Part shown: positions 1 to 10,229 of the stretch, piece after piece
How positions within the stretch are numbered: position 1 is the stretch's first letter
How the letters are laid out: each line of letters begins with the position of its first letter
Position numbers and translations under genes: made by a program
Source of the DNA: Rahnella aquatilis CIP 78.65 = ATCC 33071
Lineage (GTDB): Bacteria; Pseudomonadota; Gammaproteobacteria; Enterobacterales; Enterobacteriaceae
NCBI RefSeq assembly: GCF_000241955.1
Contig: NC_016818.1
Span: forward strand, 3,038,001-3,102,000
Reading direction: 5' to 3'
Length of the DNA: 64,000 nucleotides
Notes under the pieces: model-generated
Databases searched by the model: none
What the model was told of the DNA's origin: nothing
Seen by the model: only the letters and a program-made list of their open reading frames with translations

Positions 1-50
1 CCACCTTGACATGGTGGGGGTCGGTGGTTCGAGTCCACTCGGACGCACCA
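1..50 (+). tRNA. tRNA-Val (GAC), 3' part only
   Basis: This is the 3' part of a valine tRNA cut by the window edge. The anticodon arm has a five-base stem, CCACC/GGTGG, around the loop TTGACAT, which gives anticodon GAC. The T-arm (TTCGAGTC) and the encoded CCA end at position 50 are intact. The sequence closely resembles the E. coli valV/valW tRNAs, which also lie upstream of pykF. The acceptor 5' strand and D-arm lie outside the window. Confidence 0.95.
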
Positions 51-190
51 AAGCAACTTCCTCAATGCCCTCTTTTGCTCCTCCCTGAATGACCTGAATA
101 CCTCCCTGACAGCATCTTGTTATCCTTAATAAATTTACGTTAAGTCATCCGTTTGTATTTTTTAAAGATTATTTCCTGAATGTATCATTT

Positions 191-369
191 TTGACAGGGG
201 TATGAACAAACCGTTATAGCTTCCGCTTTCCACCCTGCCCGCATTGGATAATTTCAAAACAACGTTCCAAAATCTGCCCTAAGCTTGCGCCGCATCACGT
301 TTTTTATTTGGTTTCCCAACCTGTTCCCCTCTATAATACGCATCGTCTCTTCGATTGAATGGTTTCAGC
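191..369 (+). promoter_or_regulatory. pykF promoter region with Cra (FruR) box
   Basis: The 546 bases between the tRNA and pykF hold no convincing gene. A perfect -10, TATAAT, lies at 332-337, with a weak -35 (TTGGTT) near 308. Just downstream, TGAATGGTTTCAGC at 356-369 differs at one base from the Cra consensus TGAAnCGnTTCAGC. A Cra site near or downstream of the start point would repress, as is known for E. coli pykF. A second possible promoter, TTGACA at 191 with TATAGC at 215 (18-base spacing), is weaker. Confidence 0.65.
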
Positions 370-596
370 CCCTTGATCTGTCGATATCGCATTTACAAAA
401 GCGTGATCACTCCAGTAGCGATGATAAATCGCACAAATCGCTATGCTTTGGCTGAACTTACTACACCATTCCTTTCACAGTCTTCTACGCTTAGTAATGA
501 TTTGATTCAACCAGGCAACACCTCAATTCCGCGCGGGCAGCACGGCTGTCAGGCAAACGCTTTTCCAATCCATCACAACTTGTAGATAAAATCGTC

Positions 597-2009
597 ATGA
601 AAAAGACCAAAATTGTTTGTACCATCGGCCCGAAAACCGAATCCGAAGAAATGCTGACCAAACTGCTTGATGCAGGCATGAACGTTATGCGTCTGAACTT
701 CTCTCACGGTGATTATGAAGAGCATGGTCAGCGCATTCAAAATATCCGCAACGTGATGGCGAAGACCGGTCACAAAGCGGCAATTCTGCTGGACACCAAG
801 GGTCCTGAAATCCGTACCATGAAACTGGAAGGCGGCAAAGACGCTTCACTGGTTGCGGGTCAGACTTATACCTTCACCACCGATCAAAGCGTTATCGGTA
901 ACACCGAACGCGTAGCAGTGACTTATCAGGGCTTTGCTGCTGATCTGAAAATCGGTAACACCATTCTGGTCGATGACGGCCTGATTGGTATGGAAGTGAC
1001 CAACGTCACCGAAACCGAAGTGACCTGTAAAGTCCTGAACAACGGCGACCTGGGCGAAAACAAAGGCGTTAACCTGCCAGGCGTTTCTATCGCACTGCCA
1101 GCACTGGCTGAAAAAGACAAACGTGACCTGATCTTCGGTTGTGAGCAAGGCGTTGACTTTGTCGCGGCTTCTTTCATCCGTAAACGTTCTGACGTTCTGG
1201 AAATCCGTGAACACCTGAAAGCACACGGTGGCGAACACATCCAGATCATCTCTAAAATTGAAAACCAGGAAGGCCTGAACAACTTCGATGAAATCCTCGA
1301 AGCTTCAGACGGCATCATGGTTGCCCGCGGTGACCTGGGTGTTGAAATCCCGGTTGAAGAAGTTATCTTCGCGCAGAAGATGATGATTGAGAAATGTAAC
1401 CGTGCACGCAAAGTGGTTATCACCGCAACGCAAATGCTCGATTCCATGATCAAAAACCCACGCCCTACCCGTGCAGAAGCTGGCGACGTGGCTAACGCCA
1501 TCATCGACGGCACCGATGCAGTCATGCTGTCGGGTGAAAGTGCGAAAGGTAAATACCCGCTGGAAGCCGTCACTATCATGGCAACCATCTGTGACCGTAC
1601 TGACCGCGTAATGCAAAGCCGCATTGACGGTCAGAACGAAAACCGCAAACTGCGCATCACAGAAGCTGTATGCCGTGGCGCTGTTGAAACTGCAGAGAAA
1701 CTGGACGCGCCACTGATTGTCGTTGCCACCAGCGGCGGTAAATCAGCAAAAGCCGTGCGTAAATACTTCCCACATGCGACTATCCTTGCCCTGACCACTA
1801 ACGAAATCACCGCACGTCAGTTGATCCTGACCAAAGGCGTTGTGACTCAACTGGTAAAAGAGATTGCTTCTACTGACGACTTCTACCGTATCGGTAAAGA
1901 AGCGGCTATTGAAAGCGGTCTGGCACAAAAAGGTGATATCGTAGTGATGGTTTCTGGCGCACTGGTTCAGAGCGGCACAACCAATACTTCATCGGTGCAT
2001 GTTGTTTAA
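597..2009 (+). CDS. pykF: Pyruvate kinase I
   Basis: Cytosolic pyruvate kinase converts phosphoenolpyruvate and ADP to pyruvate and ATP, the last step of glycolysis. The 470-residue protein has the usual length of the fructose-1,6-bisphosphate-activated type I enzyme. It begins [15 protein letters not shown], has the active-site lysine motif ISKIENQEG near residue 220, and has the conserved stretch [12 protein letters not shown]. The tRNA-Val, pykF, lpp order matches E. coli. The Cra-like box upstream suggests repression when glycolytic intermediates are low. The start has homology support; the bases before it (aaaatcgtc) contain no strong Shine-Dalgarno sequence. Confidence 0.97.
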   Translation: MKKTKIVCTIGPKTESEEMLTKLLDAGMNVMRLNFSHGDYEEHGQRIQNIRNVMAKTGHKAAILLDTKGPEIRTMKLEGGKDASLVAGQTYTFTTDQSVIGNTERVAVTYQGFAADLKIGNTILVDDGLIGMEVTNVTETEVTCKVLNNGDLGENKGVNLPGVSIALPALAEKDKRDLIFGCEQGVDFVAASFIRKRSDVLEIREHLKAHGGEHIQIISKIENQEGLNNFDEILEASDGIMVARGDLGVEIPVEEVIFAQKMMIEKCNRARKVVITATQMLDSMIKNPRPTRAEAGDVANAIIDGTDAVMLSGESAKGKYPLEAVTIMATICDRTDRVMQSRIDGQNENRKLRITEAVCRGAVETAEKLDAPLIVVATSGGKSAKAVRKYFPHATILALTTNEITARQLILTKGVVTQLVKEIASTDDFYRIGKEAAIESGLAQKGDIVVMVSGALVQSGTTNTSSVHVV

Positions 2010-2229
2010 TTAAAAACGTGACCACGAGCATTAATGAACGCTGCGAAATGTGGCGTTTATTTATTCAAAAAGTATCTTCTTTCATAAAAAGTGCTAAATG
2101 CAGTAGCCGCAAAATTGGGATAAGTCCCATGGAATACGGCTGTTTTCGCTGCAATTTTTAACTTTTTCGTAAAAAAAGATGCTTCTTTGAGCGAACGATC
2201 AAAATATAGCGCTTACCGACAAAAAATTA

Positions 2230-2266
2230 TTCTCATTAGAAAATAGTTTGTGTAATACTTGTAACG
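2230..2266 (+). promoter_or_regulatory. lpp promoter
   Basis: The stretch from about 2248 to the lpp start is nearly identical to the strong E. coli lpp promoter and leader. The -10 is TAATAC at 2253-2258, with TTCTCA at 2230-2235 as the likely -35 at 17-base spacing. Transcription probably starts near 2266 (GCTACATGG). The leader, including TCTAGAGGG before the ATG, is also conserved. Confidence 0.8.
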
Positions 2267-2281
2267 CTACATGGAGATTAA

Positions 2282-2539
<258 letters not shown>

Positions 2540-2557
2540 TATTTACTTCTCTAGTTC

Positions 2558-2585
2558 AATGGCGCACTCAGTGCGCCATTTTTTT
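2558..2585 (+). terminator. Rho-independent terminator of lpp
   Basis: A perfect ten-base stem, AATGGCGCAC/GTGCGCCATT, with a three-base loop is followed by a run of T. It lies 18 bases after the lpp stop codon. Confidence 0.93.
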
Positions 2586-2688
2586 GCCTGCATTTTATGC
2601 CTCTTTCTCCCACGCCTCCATCGCTTTGAATCATCACTAAAACCCCCTTTTAAAACGCCCTCTATCGCTCACCTGAATGTCAGACAGT

Positions 2689-2710
2689 AAAAAGGGGCCA
2701 TGATGGCCCC
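2689..2710 (-). terminator. Rho-independent terminator of ldtE
   Basis: On the minus strand a GGGGCCA/TGGCCCC stem with a three-base loop is followed by TTTTT. It lies about 40 bases beyond the ldtE stop. Confidence 0.85.
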
Positions 2711-2747
2711 TGAAGTTTACATCTCTTCTGCTATGCTTCTGCGACGT

Positions 2748-3761
2748 TTACTGCGTACTGGCGGTATTGACTGCCGGCTCGTCCGAGGTCGCTGTTTGCG
2801 GCTGATTGATAACAGGGGACATATCTCCCGCTTTATCGCCAACGCTGACCACAACAGGCATCCCCGAACGGCGTGTAATGGCTTCTTTTACCATCTCAGC
2901 ATTAGTGTCATCGTGCTTAATGAATTTCTTCATTGCCGCGGTCAGCGGGATCGGTTTGGTTTGCGGATCATCTTTCTCCGTGCGGGACAACGGCTGATGC
3001 ACCTCGATATAGCGTTTACCATCTGGTTCGATATCAAACTTGATGGGCTGATTCACGATTTGCACGCGGGTCCCTTTAGGCACCGAGTTAAACAGCGCTT
3101 CGATATCGTCAGGACGCAGGCGGATACAACCGGAACTCACGCGCATACCAATGCCGAAGTTCGCATTGGTGCCGTGGATCAGATACTGCCCTGTTCCTGC
3201 TGACAGACGCATCGCAAACAAACCCATCGGGTTATCCGGCCCGGCTGGCACCATGCCCGGCAATGTGATGCCCTCTTTCAGATAGGCTTTACGGATATTG
3301 GCGGTTGGCGTCCAGGTAGGATTGGGGATCTTCTGGCTGACCGATGTCACCATCTCCGGTGTGTTACGCCCTAACTGGCCGATACCAATCGGATAGACGA
3401 TGACTTTGTCCTCGCCTTTCGGATAGTAGTAAAGACGCAATTCAGCCAGATTGACGACGATACCTTCACGTTTGGTATCCGGTAATAGCATCTGAGAGGG
3501 GATAGTCAGCACAGTTCCGGCTTTTGGCAAATAAGGGTCAGTTCCCGGATTCGCTTCCAGCATCGCAATCAGGCCAATTTGATATCTGGCAGCCACGTCT
3601 TCCAGCGGCTTACCGTCGTTGGGGACAACATACGTCGTATTTTCGCCGATCAGGCGGCTATTATCCGGTGGCAATGGATATTCTGCTGCAATTGCGGTCA
3701 GGGAATGCGTTGCCATTAGTGTGCCAACTAACATTGCCAGAAGGGGGAATGCGCGTCTCAT
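2748..3761 (-). CDS. ldtE: L,D-transpeptidase LdtE (YnhG)
   Basis: This periplasmic L,D-transpeptidase is of the type that makes 3-3 (mDAP-mDAP) crosslinks in peptidoglycan. The 337-residue protein has an N-terminal signal peptide ending near AIAA. A LysM-like segment follows (YVVPNDGKPLEDVAARYQIG), then a YkuD catalytic domain with the signature HGTNANFGIGMRVSSGCIRL, whose cysteine is the nucleophile. Position beside lpp and size match E. coli LdtE (YnhG). AAGGA lies 5-9 bases before the ATG and supports the start. A low-complexity tail rich in T, A and Q ends the protein. Assignment to LdtE rather than another Ldt paralogue rests mainly on context. Confidence 0.93.
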   Translation of the reverse strand: MRRAFPLLAMLVGTLMATHSLTAIAAEYPLPPDNSRLIGENTTYVVPNDGKPLEDVAARYQIGLIAMLEANPGTDPYLPKAGTVLTIPSQMLLPDTKREGIVVNLAELRLYYYPKGEDKVIVYPIGIGQLGRNTPEMVTSVSQKIPNPTWTPTANIRKAYLKEGITLPGMVPAGPDNPMGLFAMRLSAGTGQYLIHGTNANFGIGMRVSSGCIRLRPDDIEALFNSVPKGTRVQIVNQPIKFDIEPDGKRYIEVHQPLSRTEKDDPQTKPIPLTAAMKKFIKHDDTNAEMVKEAITRRSGMPVVVSVGDKAGDMSPVINQPQTATSDEPAVNTASTQ

Positions 3762-3963
3762 ACTCAGTCCTTTTTCGGCCTGCGCTCAGCGAATCTGAGG
3801 CAAGACAATTATGTTGTCCGGTAATATTAACAGCGCAGAATCTCATGGCAATCAAACCACTGAAAATCAGAAAGTTACCTTGCGGAAGTCGGAATAAAAC
3901 ACAGAAGGATAGAGAGTTGAAAAATCAGGAGTAAAAGGAAATATGCGGGGAGAAAGAAAAGAT

Positions 3964-4005
3964 CTGCCTGGCTCATTAGCAGACAATTCCTAATGAGCAA
4001 GGCAG
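3964..4005 (-). terminator. Long imperfect hairpin after sufE, probable suf operon terminator
   Basis: Arms 3964-3979 and 3990-4005 pair over 15 of 16 positions (CTGCCT and GCTCATTAG, with one mismatch between them). On the minus strand the hairpin is followed by the moderately T-rich ATCTTTTCTTTCT. It lies 17 bases past the sufE stop, which fits termination of the suf transcript, although the T tract is interrupted. Confidence 0.6.
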
Positions 4006-4022
4006 TGCGGCAGCAGGCTGTA

Positions 4023-4436
4023 TTAAGACAGTTCTGCGGCTTTAGCGCGAATAGAGCGAATCATCGCTTCCAGCCCTTGCGAGCGTGAAGGCGTCAGATG
4101 TTGGCTCAGTTCAAGTTCAGTGAAAAACGGACGCACATCCAGTTCCACCACATCACGAGGCGTTAAGCCCTGATACAGGCTGAAGACAATCGCGACCAGA
4201 CCTTTAACGATGGCGGCATCACTGTCACCTTCGAAGGTCAGTGCACCACTTTCATCGGTGCGCATCACAATCCACACCTGACTCTGGCAGCCGGAAATCA
4301 GGTTTTTATCCTGACGGTGCTCTTCCGGTAAAACCGGTAACTGGCCACCCAGCTCAATCACGTACAGATATTTTTCTTCCCAATTCGGGCATCGGGAAAA
4401 ATTTCTGACTAACTTGTTTTTATCTGGCAAAGCCAT
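4023..4436 (-). CDS. sufE: Cysteine desulfuration protein SufE
   Basis: SufE accepts persulfide sulfur from SufS and passes it to the SufBCD scaffold. The 137-residue protein matches the family length. It has the acceptor cysteine in the motif ISGCQSQVW at about residue 51. The ATG at 4436 ([23 protein letters not shown]) is chosen over an upstream in-frame start, because only this start aligns with E. coli SufE and the extension would run into sufS coding sequence. It is the last gene of the suf operon, 28 bases after sufS. Confidence 0.96.
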   Translation of the reverse strand: MALPDKNKLVRNFSRCPNWEEKYLYVIELGGQLPVLPEEHRQDKNLISGCQSQVWIVMRTDESGALTFEGDSDAAIVKGLVAIVFSLYQGLTPRDVVELDVRPFFTELELSQHLTPSRSQGLEAMIRSIRAKAAELS

Positions 4437-4464
4437 AACGACATCCTGATCTGGGCTGTCAGGA

Positions 4465-5685
4465 TTAACCCAACAACCGGTGAATACGTTGCAGTCCCGC
4501 GACCAAACGGTCGACTTCTTCACGGGTATTGTACATCGCAAGCGACGCGCGGCACATAGCGGGAACACCATAGAAGGACATCAGTGGCATCGCACAATGA
4601 TGTCCGGTGCGGATTGCAATACCGTATTGATCAAGGAAACTCCCGACGTCGTACGCATGGTGTTTACCAAGATTGAACGCAATAACCCCTGCACGGGTAG
4701 CCGGGCCGTAGATCTGAATATCCGGCACCTGCGCCATGGCATTGAGCGCATAGCTCATCAGTTCCTGTTCATAAGCATGGATATTTTCCAGCCCCAGGTC
4801 AGTCACATATTCCATTGCCGCACCCAGCCCCATAATGCCGCCGGTATTGGGTGTGCCCGCTTCAAAGCGCCACGGCGCCGCCGTGAATGTGGTGCCTTCC
4901 GTCAGGCTGACATGCTTTATCATCGAGCCGCCACCTTCCCACGGAGGCATCTGATCCAGCAACGCTTTACGGCCATACAGGATACCGATACCGGTCGGGC
5001 CGTAGAGTTTATGCCCCGACCAGACGTAGAAATCACAGCCCAGCGCCTGCATGTCAACCGCCTGATGCATAACCGCCTGTGCGCCATCAACCAGAACGGT
5101 CAGCCCGGCAGCTTTCGCCTGCAGGATGATCTTTTCGATCGGGTTAACCGTGCCCAGTACATTGGAAATATGGGCCAGCGTCAGCAATTTTGTGCGCGGT
5201 GTGATAAGCCCTTCCAGCTGTGATAAATCTAGCTCACCTTCAGGCGTCAGGTGCCACACATCGATATGAAGATCACGTTCTTTCGCCAGCATCTGCCATG
5301 GCACGATGTTCGCGTGGTGTTCCATTTCAGTCAGAATGATGTGGTCGCCAGGATGTAAAAATTCACGCCCCCAGGTATTGGCGACCAGGTTAATGGCTTC
5401 CGTGGAACCTTTGACGAAGACAATTTCTTCCGCCGATGCGGCATTCATGAAATGGGCGGCCTGAGTGCGGACGTTTTCCATCTGCTCAGTCGCTTCCGCG
5501 CTCATGGTATGAATACCACGGTGAACCGCAGCATAACCTTGCTCGAAGAAAGCCATTTCACGTTGAATGACCTGATGCGGTTTCTGTGCGCTGGCCGCAC
5601 TGTCAAGGTAGGCCAGCGGCTGGCCGTTAACTTCACGGCTCAGCACAGGGAAATCGCTACGTACTTTTTCCAGTGGAAAACTCAT
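4465..5685 (-). CDS. sufS: Cysteine desulfurase SufS
   Basis: SufS is a PLP-dependent class V aminotransferase-fold enzyme that removes sulfur from L-cysteine as a persulfide for Fe-S cluster assembly. The 406-residue protein has the PLP-lysine motif [14 protein letters not shown] near residue 225. The catalytic cysteine loop [11 protein letters not shown] lies near residue 363, as in the type II desulfurases SufS/CsdA. Its ATG shares one base with the sufD stop, indicating translational coupling. It works with SufE, encoded just downstream. The adjacent suf genes favour SufS over the paralogue CsdA. Confidence 0.97.
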   Translation of the reverse strand: MSFPLEKVRSDFPVLSREVNGQPLAYLDSAASAQKPHQVIQREMAFFEQGYAAVHRGIHTMSAEATEQMENVRTQAAHFMNAASAEEIVFVKGSTEAINLVANTWGREFLHPGDHIILTEMEHHANIVPWQMLAKERDLHIDVWHLTPEGELDLSQLEGLITPRTKLLTLAHISNVLGTVNPIEKIILQAKAAGLTVLVDGAQAVMHQAVDMQALGCDFYVWSGHKLYGPTGIGILYGRKALLDQMPPWEGGGSMIKHVSLTEGTTFTAAPWRFEAGTPNTGGIMGLGAAMEYVTDLGLENIHAYEQELMSYALNAMAQVPDIQIYGPATRAGVIAFNLGKHHAYDVGSFLDQYGIAIRTGHHCAMPLMSFYGVPAMCRASLAMYNTREEVDRLVAGLQRIHRLLG

Positions 5686-6986
5686 TACTTACCTCGATTT
5701 AGTCTGCCTGCAATACGGGCAATGACGACTTCACGCAGGGTTTCATTCTCAATGGCTTCCGTCAGCTCAGCGGCAAAAGCAAAGATGATCATTTGCTGAG
5801 CATCCTGCCCGCTGATCCCACGGGTACGCAGATAGAAAAGCTGTTCGTCGTCGATACGACCCACCGTCGCACCGTGGCTGCACTTCACGTCATCGGCATA
5901 AATTTCCAGCTGAGGTTTGGTATCAACCTCAGTGTGTTTGCCCAGCAACAAGTTGTTGTTGGTCATTTTGCCATCCGTTTTCAGTGCATGCTGAGCCACT
6001 TTAATCATGCCGTTGAAAATCGCTTTAGCGCGATCGTTCACGATGACTTTGTGCAACTGGTTGCTGTTGCAATAGCCTTTGTTGTGTTCCAGATACGTGC
6101 GGGTATCGGCAATCTCAGCGTCAACCGGCAGAACCAGACTGTTGATATCCAGATTGCTGTTTTCGCCGTTCAGCTGCGCACTGGTGTTGTGACGGGTCAG
6201 ACCCGCGCCCAGCAGGAAACTGTGGCTGGAAACACGCGCGTCGCGCCCGATGACCAGATCATTATGCGAGAAGTGGAAACTGGCCTGGCTTTCAAAGGCC
6301 AGTTTATAATGCGTGAAATCTGCATTATCGCCCACATTTACCGTCATACGTGCACCGGTGAAATGGCCCTGATCGTTCAGACTCAGGTAATGTTCGATCA
6401 CTTCAGCATTCGCGCCGTTCTCAATCGCCAGGTGATAACGATGATGCACTGTATTCATTTCGCGTGACTGCTCACGACCACTGCTCAGATGTAGCAGATA
6501 CAGCGGTTTCTCAGCCTGCTTGCCCGCAGGCAAACGCACGAAGAAAGAATCCTGCGCCAGACTTTCCGTCAGATGTAAAAACACCTCTGACTGAATCGGA
6601 TCCGGTAACGTTTGTTGCGCGGCCGCGTTCAGTTTTTCAATTTCAAACGCACCGGTATCACTGTCGCTGAGGCTCGCATCAAAACGGCCATCCACGAAAA
6701 CCAGGCGGTAGCAATCCAGTGGCAGCGCCAGGGATTTGATTTTCTCAACGGTCAGCGCCTGCTGCTGAGGAGCAAAGAACTGATTACCCAGCAGTGAGGA
6801 AACCGGCGTGTACTTCCAGTCTTCCAGTTTGGCGTGCGGAAAACCGAGGCGTAACACCTGTTGCCAGTGGGCATGCGCGTGGGGGGATTGCTCACCACCA
6901 CGGCTTTCAAAAAGACGGTAAAGTTGCTGCATAGCGTGCGAACTGCCCGCCGCAGGGACATTACTCTTCGTCGGTAAGCCAGCCAT
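5685..6986 (-). CDS. sufD: Fe-S scaffold protein SufD
   Basis: SufD is part of the SufBC2D complex on which new Fe-S clusters are built under iron starvation or oxidative stress. The 433-residue protein has the SufB/SufD beta-helix core in its C-terminal half. It contains the histidine of [12 protein letters not shown], which corresponds to the E. coli SufD histidine reported to sit at the SufB-SufD interface. The start [14 protein letters not shown] overlaps the end of sufC by 26 bases and matches the E. coli N-terminus (MAGLP). An insertion of roughly ten residues near the N-terminus makes it slightly longer than the E. coli protein. Confidence 0.96.
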   Translation of the reverse strand: MAGLPTKSNVPAAGSSHAMQQLYRLFESRGGEQSPHAHAHWQQVLRLGFPHAKLEDWKYTPVSSLLGNQFFAPQQQALTVEKIKSLALPLDCYRLVFVDGRFDASLSDSDTGAFEIEKLNAAAQQTLPDPIQSEVFLHLTESLAQDSFFVRLPAGKQAEKPLYLLHLSSGREQSREMNTVHHRYHLAIENGANAEVIEHYLSLNDQGHFTGARMTVNVGDNADFTHYKLAFESQASFHFSHNDLVIGRDARVSSHSFLLGAGLTRHNTSAQLNGENSNLDINSLVLPVDAEIADTRTYLEHNKGYCNSNQLHKVIVNDRAKAIFNGMIKVAQHALKTDGKMTNNNLLLGKHTEVDTKPQLEIYADDVKCSHGATVGRIDDEQLFYLRTRGISGQDAQQMIIFAFAAELTEAIENETLREVVIARIAGRLNRGK

Positions 6987-7707
6987 AACCTTGCTCCTCT
7001 AACTGTTTAACCAAGGTGAAATCGCCGGATTTAACAATGCGGCCCTGATACAGAACATGCACGTAGTCAGGCTTGATGTAGTCGAGGATACGCTGGTAAT
7101 GGGTGACAATAACGAATGAACGTTTGCCGTCACGCAGTGTGTTAACGCCATCAGAAACAATCTTCAGCGCATCAATGTCCAGACCGGAGTCAGTTTCATC
7201 AAGGATGCACAGGTTTGGCTCAAGCGCCGCCATTTGCAGAATATCGTTACGCTTTTTCTCGCCACCGGAGAAACCCACATTCACTGAACGGGTCAGCAAA
7301 TCGGCAGGCATCTTCAGCATCGCAATTTTTTCTTCGATGAAATCTGCGAAGTCAAAACGATCCATCGGTTCCTGGCCGCGATATTTACGCACCGCGTTCA
7401 CTGCAGTTTGCAGGAAGAAATGGTTGGTCACGCCCGGGATTTCGACCGGATACTGGAAAGCCATAAATACGCCTTCACCCGCACGGTCTTCCGGGGCGAG
7501 TTCCAGCAAATCTTTACCGTTGAAGATGACGGAACCGTCAGTCACTTCGTAATCTTCACGGCCAGCCAGTGTCGCGGAGAGCGTACTTTTACCTGAGCCG
7601 TTCGGGCCCATAATGGCGTGTACTTCACCCGGTTTGATCTCCAGATCAAGCCCTTTCAGAATTTCCTTTTCTTCGACACGGACCTTCAAATTCTTAATGC
7701 TTAACAT
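6961..7707 (-). CDS. sufC: Fe-S assembly ATPase SufC
   Basis: SufC is the ABC-type ATPase of the cytosolic SufBC2D scaffold. The 248-residue protein has Walker A GPNGSGKS, the family-specific signature FSGGEKKRNDILQ and Walker B LCILDETDSGLDID, followed by the switch histidine in VTHYQRIL. The start MLSIKNLKVRVEEKEIL at 7707 matches E. coli. A longer reading from 7788 has no homology support and would run into the sufB-sufC spacer. The gene lies 123 bases after sufB. Confidence 0.97.
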   Translation of the reverse strand: MLSIKNLKVRVEEKEILKGLDLEIKPGEVHAIMGPNGSGKSTLSATLAGREDYEVTDGSVIFNGKDLLELAPEDRAGEGVFMAFQYPVEIPGVTNHFFLQTAVNAVRKYRGQEPMDRFDFADFIEEKIAMLKMPADLLTRSVNVGFSGGEKKRNDILQMAALEPNLCILDETDSGLDIDALKIVSDGVNTLRDGKRSFVIVTHYQRILDYIKPDYVHVLYQGRIVKSGDFTLVKQLEEQGYGWLTDEE

Positions 7708-7830
7708 ACGTATCCTTGAGTTTGCGCCTGCGCGCTCATAATTCTGTTTATGCTGTGACTTTGATGAACTCAAACCTGCGCGTCGCACACATCACACCAT
7801 GCCGCGACGGCAGGAAAAACGTACGGCGAA

Positions 7831-9354
7831 TTAACCGACGCTGTGTTCAAGACTGATCGCCAGCAGTTTCTGTGCTTCGACAGCAAACTCCAGCGGCAGC
7901 TCGGAAAAGACATCTTTACAGAAACCATTCACTATCATGGAAATAGCGTCATCTTCGCTGATACCACGTTGCAGACAGTAAAACAGCTGGTCATCGCCGA
8001 TTTTTGACGTCGTGGCTTCATGTTCCAGCTGAGCCGTGTTATTGCGCACTTCAACATACGGGAACGTATGCGCGGCACTGTCGGCACCAATCAGCATGGA
8101 GTCACACTGCGTAAAGTTACGGGCGTTTTCTGCACTTGGCAGGATCTTCACCAGACCGCGGTAGCTGTTCTGGCTGTGGCCGGCGGAAATACCTTTGGAA
8201 ATAATGGTCGACTTGGTGTTTTTACCAATATGGATCATTTTGGTACCGGTATCGGCCTGCTGTTTACCACTGGTCAGCGCAACCGAGAAGAATTCACCGA
8301 TTGAGTTATCCCCTTTGAGAATAACGCTCGGATATTTCCAGGTGATGGCTGAGCCGGTTTCAGACTGCGTCCAGGACATCTTCGAGCCAGCGCCTTCGCA
8401 CAATGCACGTTTAGTCACGAAGTTCAGAATACCGCCGCTGCTGTCTTTACTACCGGAGAACCAGTTCTGCACCGTGGAATATTTCACTTCCGCGTCTTTG
8501 TGCAGGATGACTTCAACCACCGCAGCGTGGAGCTGATAGGTGTCACGCACCGGGGCGGAGCAGCCTTCGATATAACTGACATAACTGCCTTCGTCAGCAA
8601 TCAGGATCGTACGTTCGAACTGACCGGTTTTCGCTGCATTGATACGGAAGTAGGTCGACAGTTCCATCGGACAACGCACGCCTTTTGGCACATAAACGAA
8701 AGTACCATCCGAAGCCACCGCCGCATTCAGTGCCGCAAAGAAGTTATCCTGCGCGGGCACCACGGTACCGAGATATTTACGCACCAGATCAGGGTATTCA
8801 TGAATAGCTTCACCGAATGAGCAAAAAATGACGCCTGATTCAGCCAGCTTATCGCGATACGTTGTGGAGACAGACACGGAGTCAAAAATCGCATCAACGG
8901 CGACTTCTTTGCCTTCACGAACCGGAACACCCAGTTGCTCAAAGGCTTTTTCTACTTCACTGGTGAGGTAGTTTTTACCGTCAAGCGCAGGAATACTGTG
9001 AGAATCTTCCGGAGGTTGCTGCGTGGCGCCAGGCTGAGAACCGCACGTATCATCGCAGCTGCCACAGGATGGCGCGGAATAATAGCTGTAATCCTGGTAA
9101 TCAAGAGGCGTGTAATACGCTTTGAGCCAGTGCGGTTCTTCCATTTTCAACCAGGCATGATAAGCCTGCAGACGGAACTCCAGCATCCACTCAGGCTCGT
9201 TGCGCTTTGCGGAAATCGCACGCACCACATCTTCGTTGATGCCTGATGCTAATTCATCGGTTGCCAGCTGGGTAAAGAACCCTTCCTTGTAATTCGTCCC
9301 CTCGCCGACCCAAGACTGCACATCATCTGGAATTTCTACGTTGCTTCGTGACAT
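7831..9354 (-). CDS. sufB: Fe-S scaffold protein SufB
   Basis: SufB is the central scaffold of the SUF system and accepts sulfur from SufE. The 507-residue protein is about 12 residues longer than E. coli SufB. The extra residues lie in the linker near residues 110-130 ([20 protein letters not shown]). Residues known to matter in E. coli are retained: the cysteine of YIEGCSAPV, the cysteine of FTQCDSM, and E-H-E in QLEHEATT. Two other E. coli cysteines in this region are replaced (by serine and valine) but are not among the essential ones. The C-terminus AISLEHSVG is identical to E. coli. Confidence 0.97.
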   Translation of the reverse strand: MSRSNVEIPDDVQSWVGEGTNYKEGFFTQLATDELASGINEDVVRAISAKRNEPEWMLEFRLQAYHAWLKMEEPHWLKAYYTPLDYQDYSYYSAPSCGSCDDTCGSQPGATQQPPEDSHSIPALDGKNYLTSEVEKAFEQLGVPVREGKEVAVDAIFDSVSVSTTYRDKLAESGVIFCSFGEAIHEYPDLVRKYLGTVVPAQDNFFAALNAAVASDGTFVYVPKGVRCPMELSTYFRINAAKTGQFERTILIADEGSYVSYIEGCSAPVRDTYQLHAAVVEVILHKDAEVKYSTVQNWFSGSKDSSGGILNFVTKRALCEGAGSKMSWTQSETGSAITWKYPSVILKGDNSIGEFFSVALTSGKQQADTGTKMIHIGKNTKSTIISKGISAGHSQNSYRGLVKILPSAENARNFTQCDSMLIGADSAAHTFPYVEVRNNTAQLEHEATTSKIGDDQLFYCLQRGISEDDAISMIVNGFCKDVFSELPLEFAVEAQKLLAISLEHSVG

Positions 9355-9400
9355 GTTGGTTACATCGCTTTGTTTACAATAATCTTAGAAACAGAAAGTC

Positions 9401-9772
9401 TTAAACACCGAAACTTTCGCCACACCCGCAGGCATGCTGAGCTTTAGGATTATTGAATTTAAATATCTGATTCAGTCCTTCACGGACAAAATCCACCTCG
9501 GTTCCGTCGATGAAAGGCATGGCCTTCAGCGGAACAAACAGCAAAGCGCCGTCATGTTCAAACACCAGGTCATCGCTGGCCGGTTGTTTGGTTAAATCCA
9601 GAACGTAGCCAAAGCCAGCACAACCCGATTGTTTCACGGAGAGCTGGAGACCTTTAACTTCAGGGTCCTGAGCCACCAGAGTATTAATCTGTTTCGCTGC
9701 AGAATCAGTCAGGCTAACGCCTTGCCATACGTTGTCGTCTAAAGAGAAAGAGCCGACAGTTTCAGTTTGCAT
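9401..9772 (-). CDS. sufA: Fe-S carrier protein SufA
   Basis: SufA is an A-type carrier that takes Fe-S clusters from SufBCD and delivers them to target proteins. The 123-residue protein has the three family cysteines: one in KQSGCAGFGY and two in the C-terminal CGCGESFGV. It is the first gene of the sufABCDSE operon, 46 bases ahead of sufB, and lies next to the promoter region at 9821-9848. Position in the suf operon separates it from the paralogues IscA and ErpA. Confidence 0.97.
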   Translation of the reverse strand: MQTETVGSFSLDDNVWQGVSLTDSAAKQINTLVAQDPEVKGLQLSVKQSGCAGFGYVLDLTKQPASDDLVFEHDGALLFVPLKAMPFIDGTEVDFVREGLNQIFKFNNPKAQHACGCGESFGV

Positions 9773-9820
9773 CTGTCTTACCTCATAATTTTACGGTCAT
9801 AGACAAGACCTATTGTCTCT

Positions 9821-9848
9821 ATTCTAGTGATAACATTAATCACTTCAA
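9821..9848 (-). promoter_or_regulatory. suf operon promoter with Fur-like box in the spacer
   Basis: On the minus strand TTGAAG (9843-9848) and TAGAAT (9821-9826) are separated by 16 bases. The spacer, 9828-9842, reads TGATAACATTAATCA on the plus strand and matches the 7-1-7 Fur consensus at 11 of 14 positions. Fur repression of suf is established in E. coli. IscR, OxyR and IHF sites are also known there, but I cannot place them confidently here. The rest of the 457-base spacer up to 10229 also holds the divergent promoter at 10152. Confidence 0.6.
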
Positions 9849-10151
9849 CCTCTTGTTTTAAGAGGGTATAGCAATGGCACACGGGGAAAGACACTCAATG
9901 TGCATTGTCTTTACATCCGGCCGCTGGCGGGTCTTGAACACCGCAACCATCAACTGATTGAATAAGTTGTCAATTTTTTGTTAAAAATTGAAATAAACCT
10001 CATAAAAAGTAAGGTTTAATAGCTTTCATTGTATCTATTATAAAACATTCATCGGAAATGCCTATTTATGAATTAGCCATATTCGGCGAATTAAAGCTCT
10101 TTTTGCTTACGGGCTTAAGCGCAACATAATGAAAAAAACCGCATGAAAACG

Positions 10152-10205
10152 TTGATCCGGCGATTTTTTGCCAATATGATGCTTATTATTTGATAATGAT
10201 TATCA
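10152..10205 (+). promoter_or_regulatory. Promoter and Fur box of the unknown gene at 10230
   Basis: TTGATC at 10152-10157 and TATGAT at 10175-10180 are spaced by 17 bases. TGATAATGATTATCA at 10191-10205 is a perfect 7-1-7 Fur box covering the expected transcription start. Its placement predicts iron repression of the gene that starts 25 bases later. Confidence 0.8.
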
Positions 10206-10229
10206 TTCAGATAACCCGGAATACTGAGA

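Noticed and set aside
926..1624. A 232-codon open frame on the minus strand inside pykF.
   Set aside because: It is a shadow of a highly conserved, codon-biased gene, is rich in serine and arginine, and has no Shine-Dalgarno site or family resemblance.
2700..3203. A 167-codon plus-strand frame opposite ldtE.
   Set aside because: It begins inside the ldtE terminator and runs antisense to a clear L,D-transpeptidase; its translation has low-complexity shadow character.
3524..3934. A 136-codon plus-strand frame between ldtE and sufE.
   Set aside because: Most of it is antisense to the ldtE N-terminus and promoter; it has no family features and no good start.
4480..5223. A 247-codon plus-strand frame opposite sufS.
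   Set aside because: It lies wholly antisense to the conserved sufS gene and resembles no protein family.
8041..8062. Valine in place of a cysteine in SufB (VEVRNN, where E. coli has VECRNN), at first taken as loss of an essential residue.
   Set aside because: Counting along the E. coli protein shows that the essential cysteine is the one in FTQCDSM, which is intact here. The replaced cysteine is not among those known to be needed.
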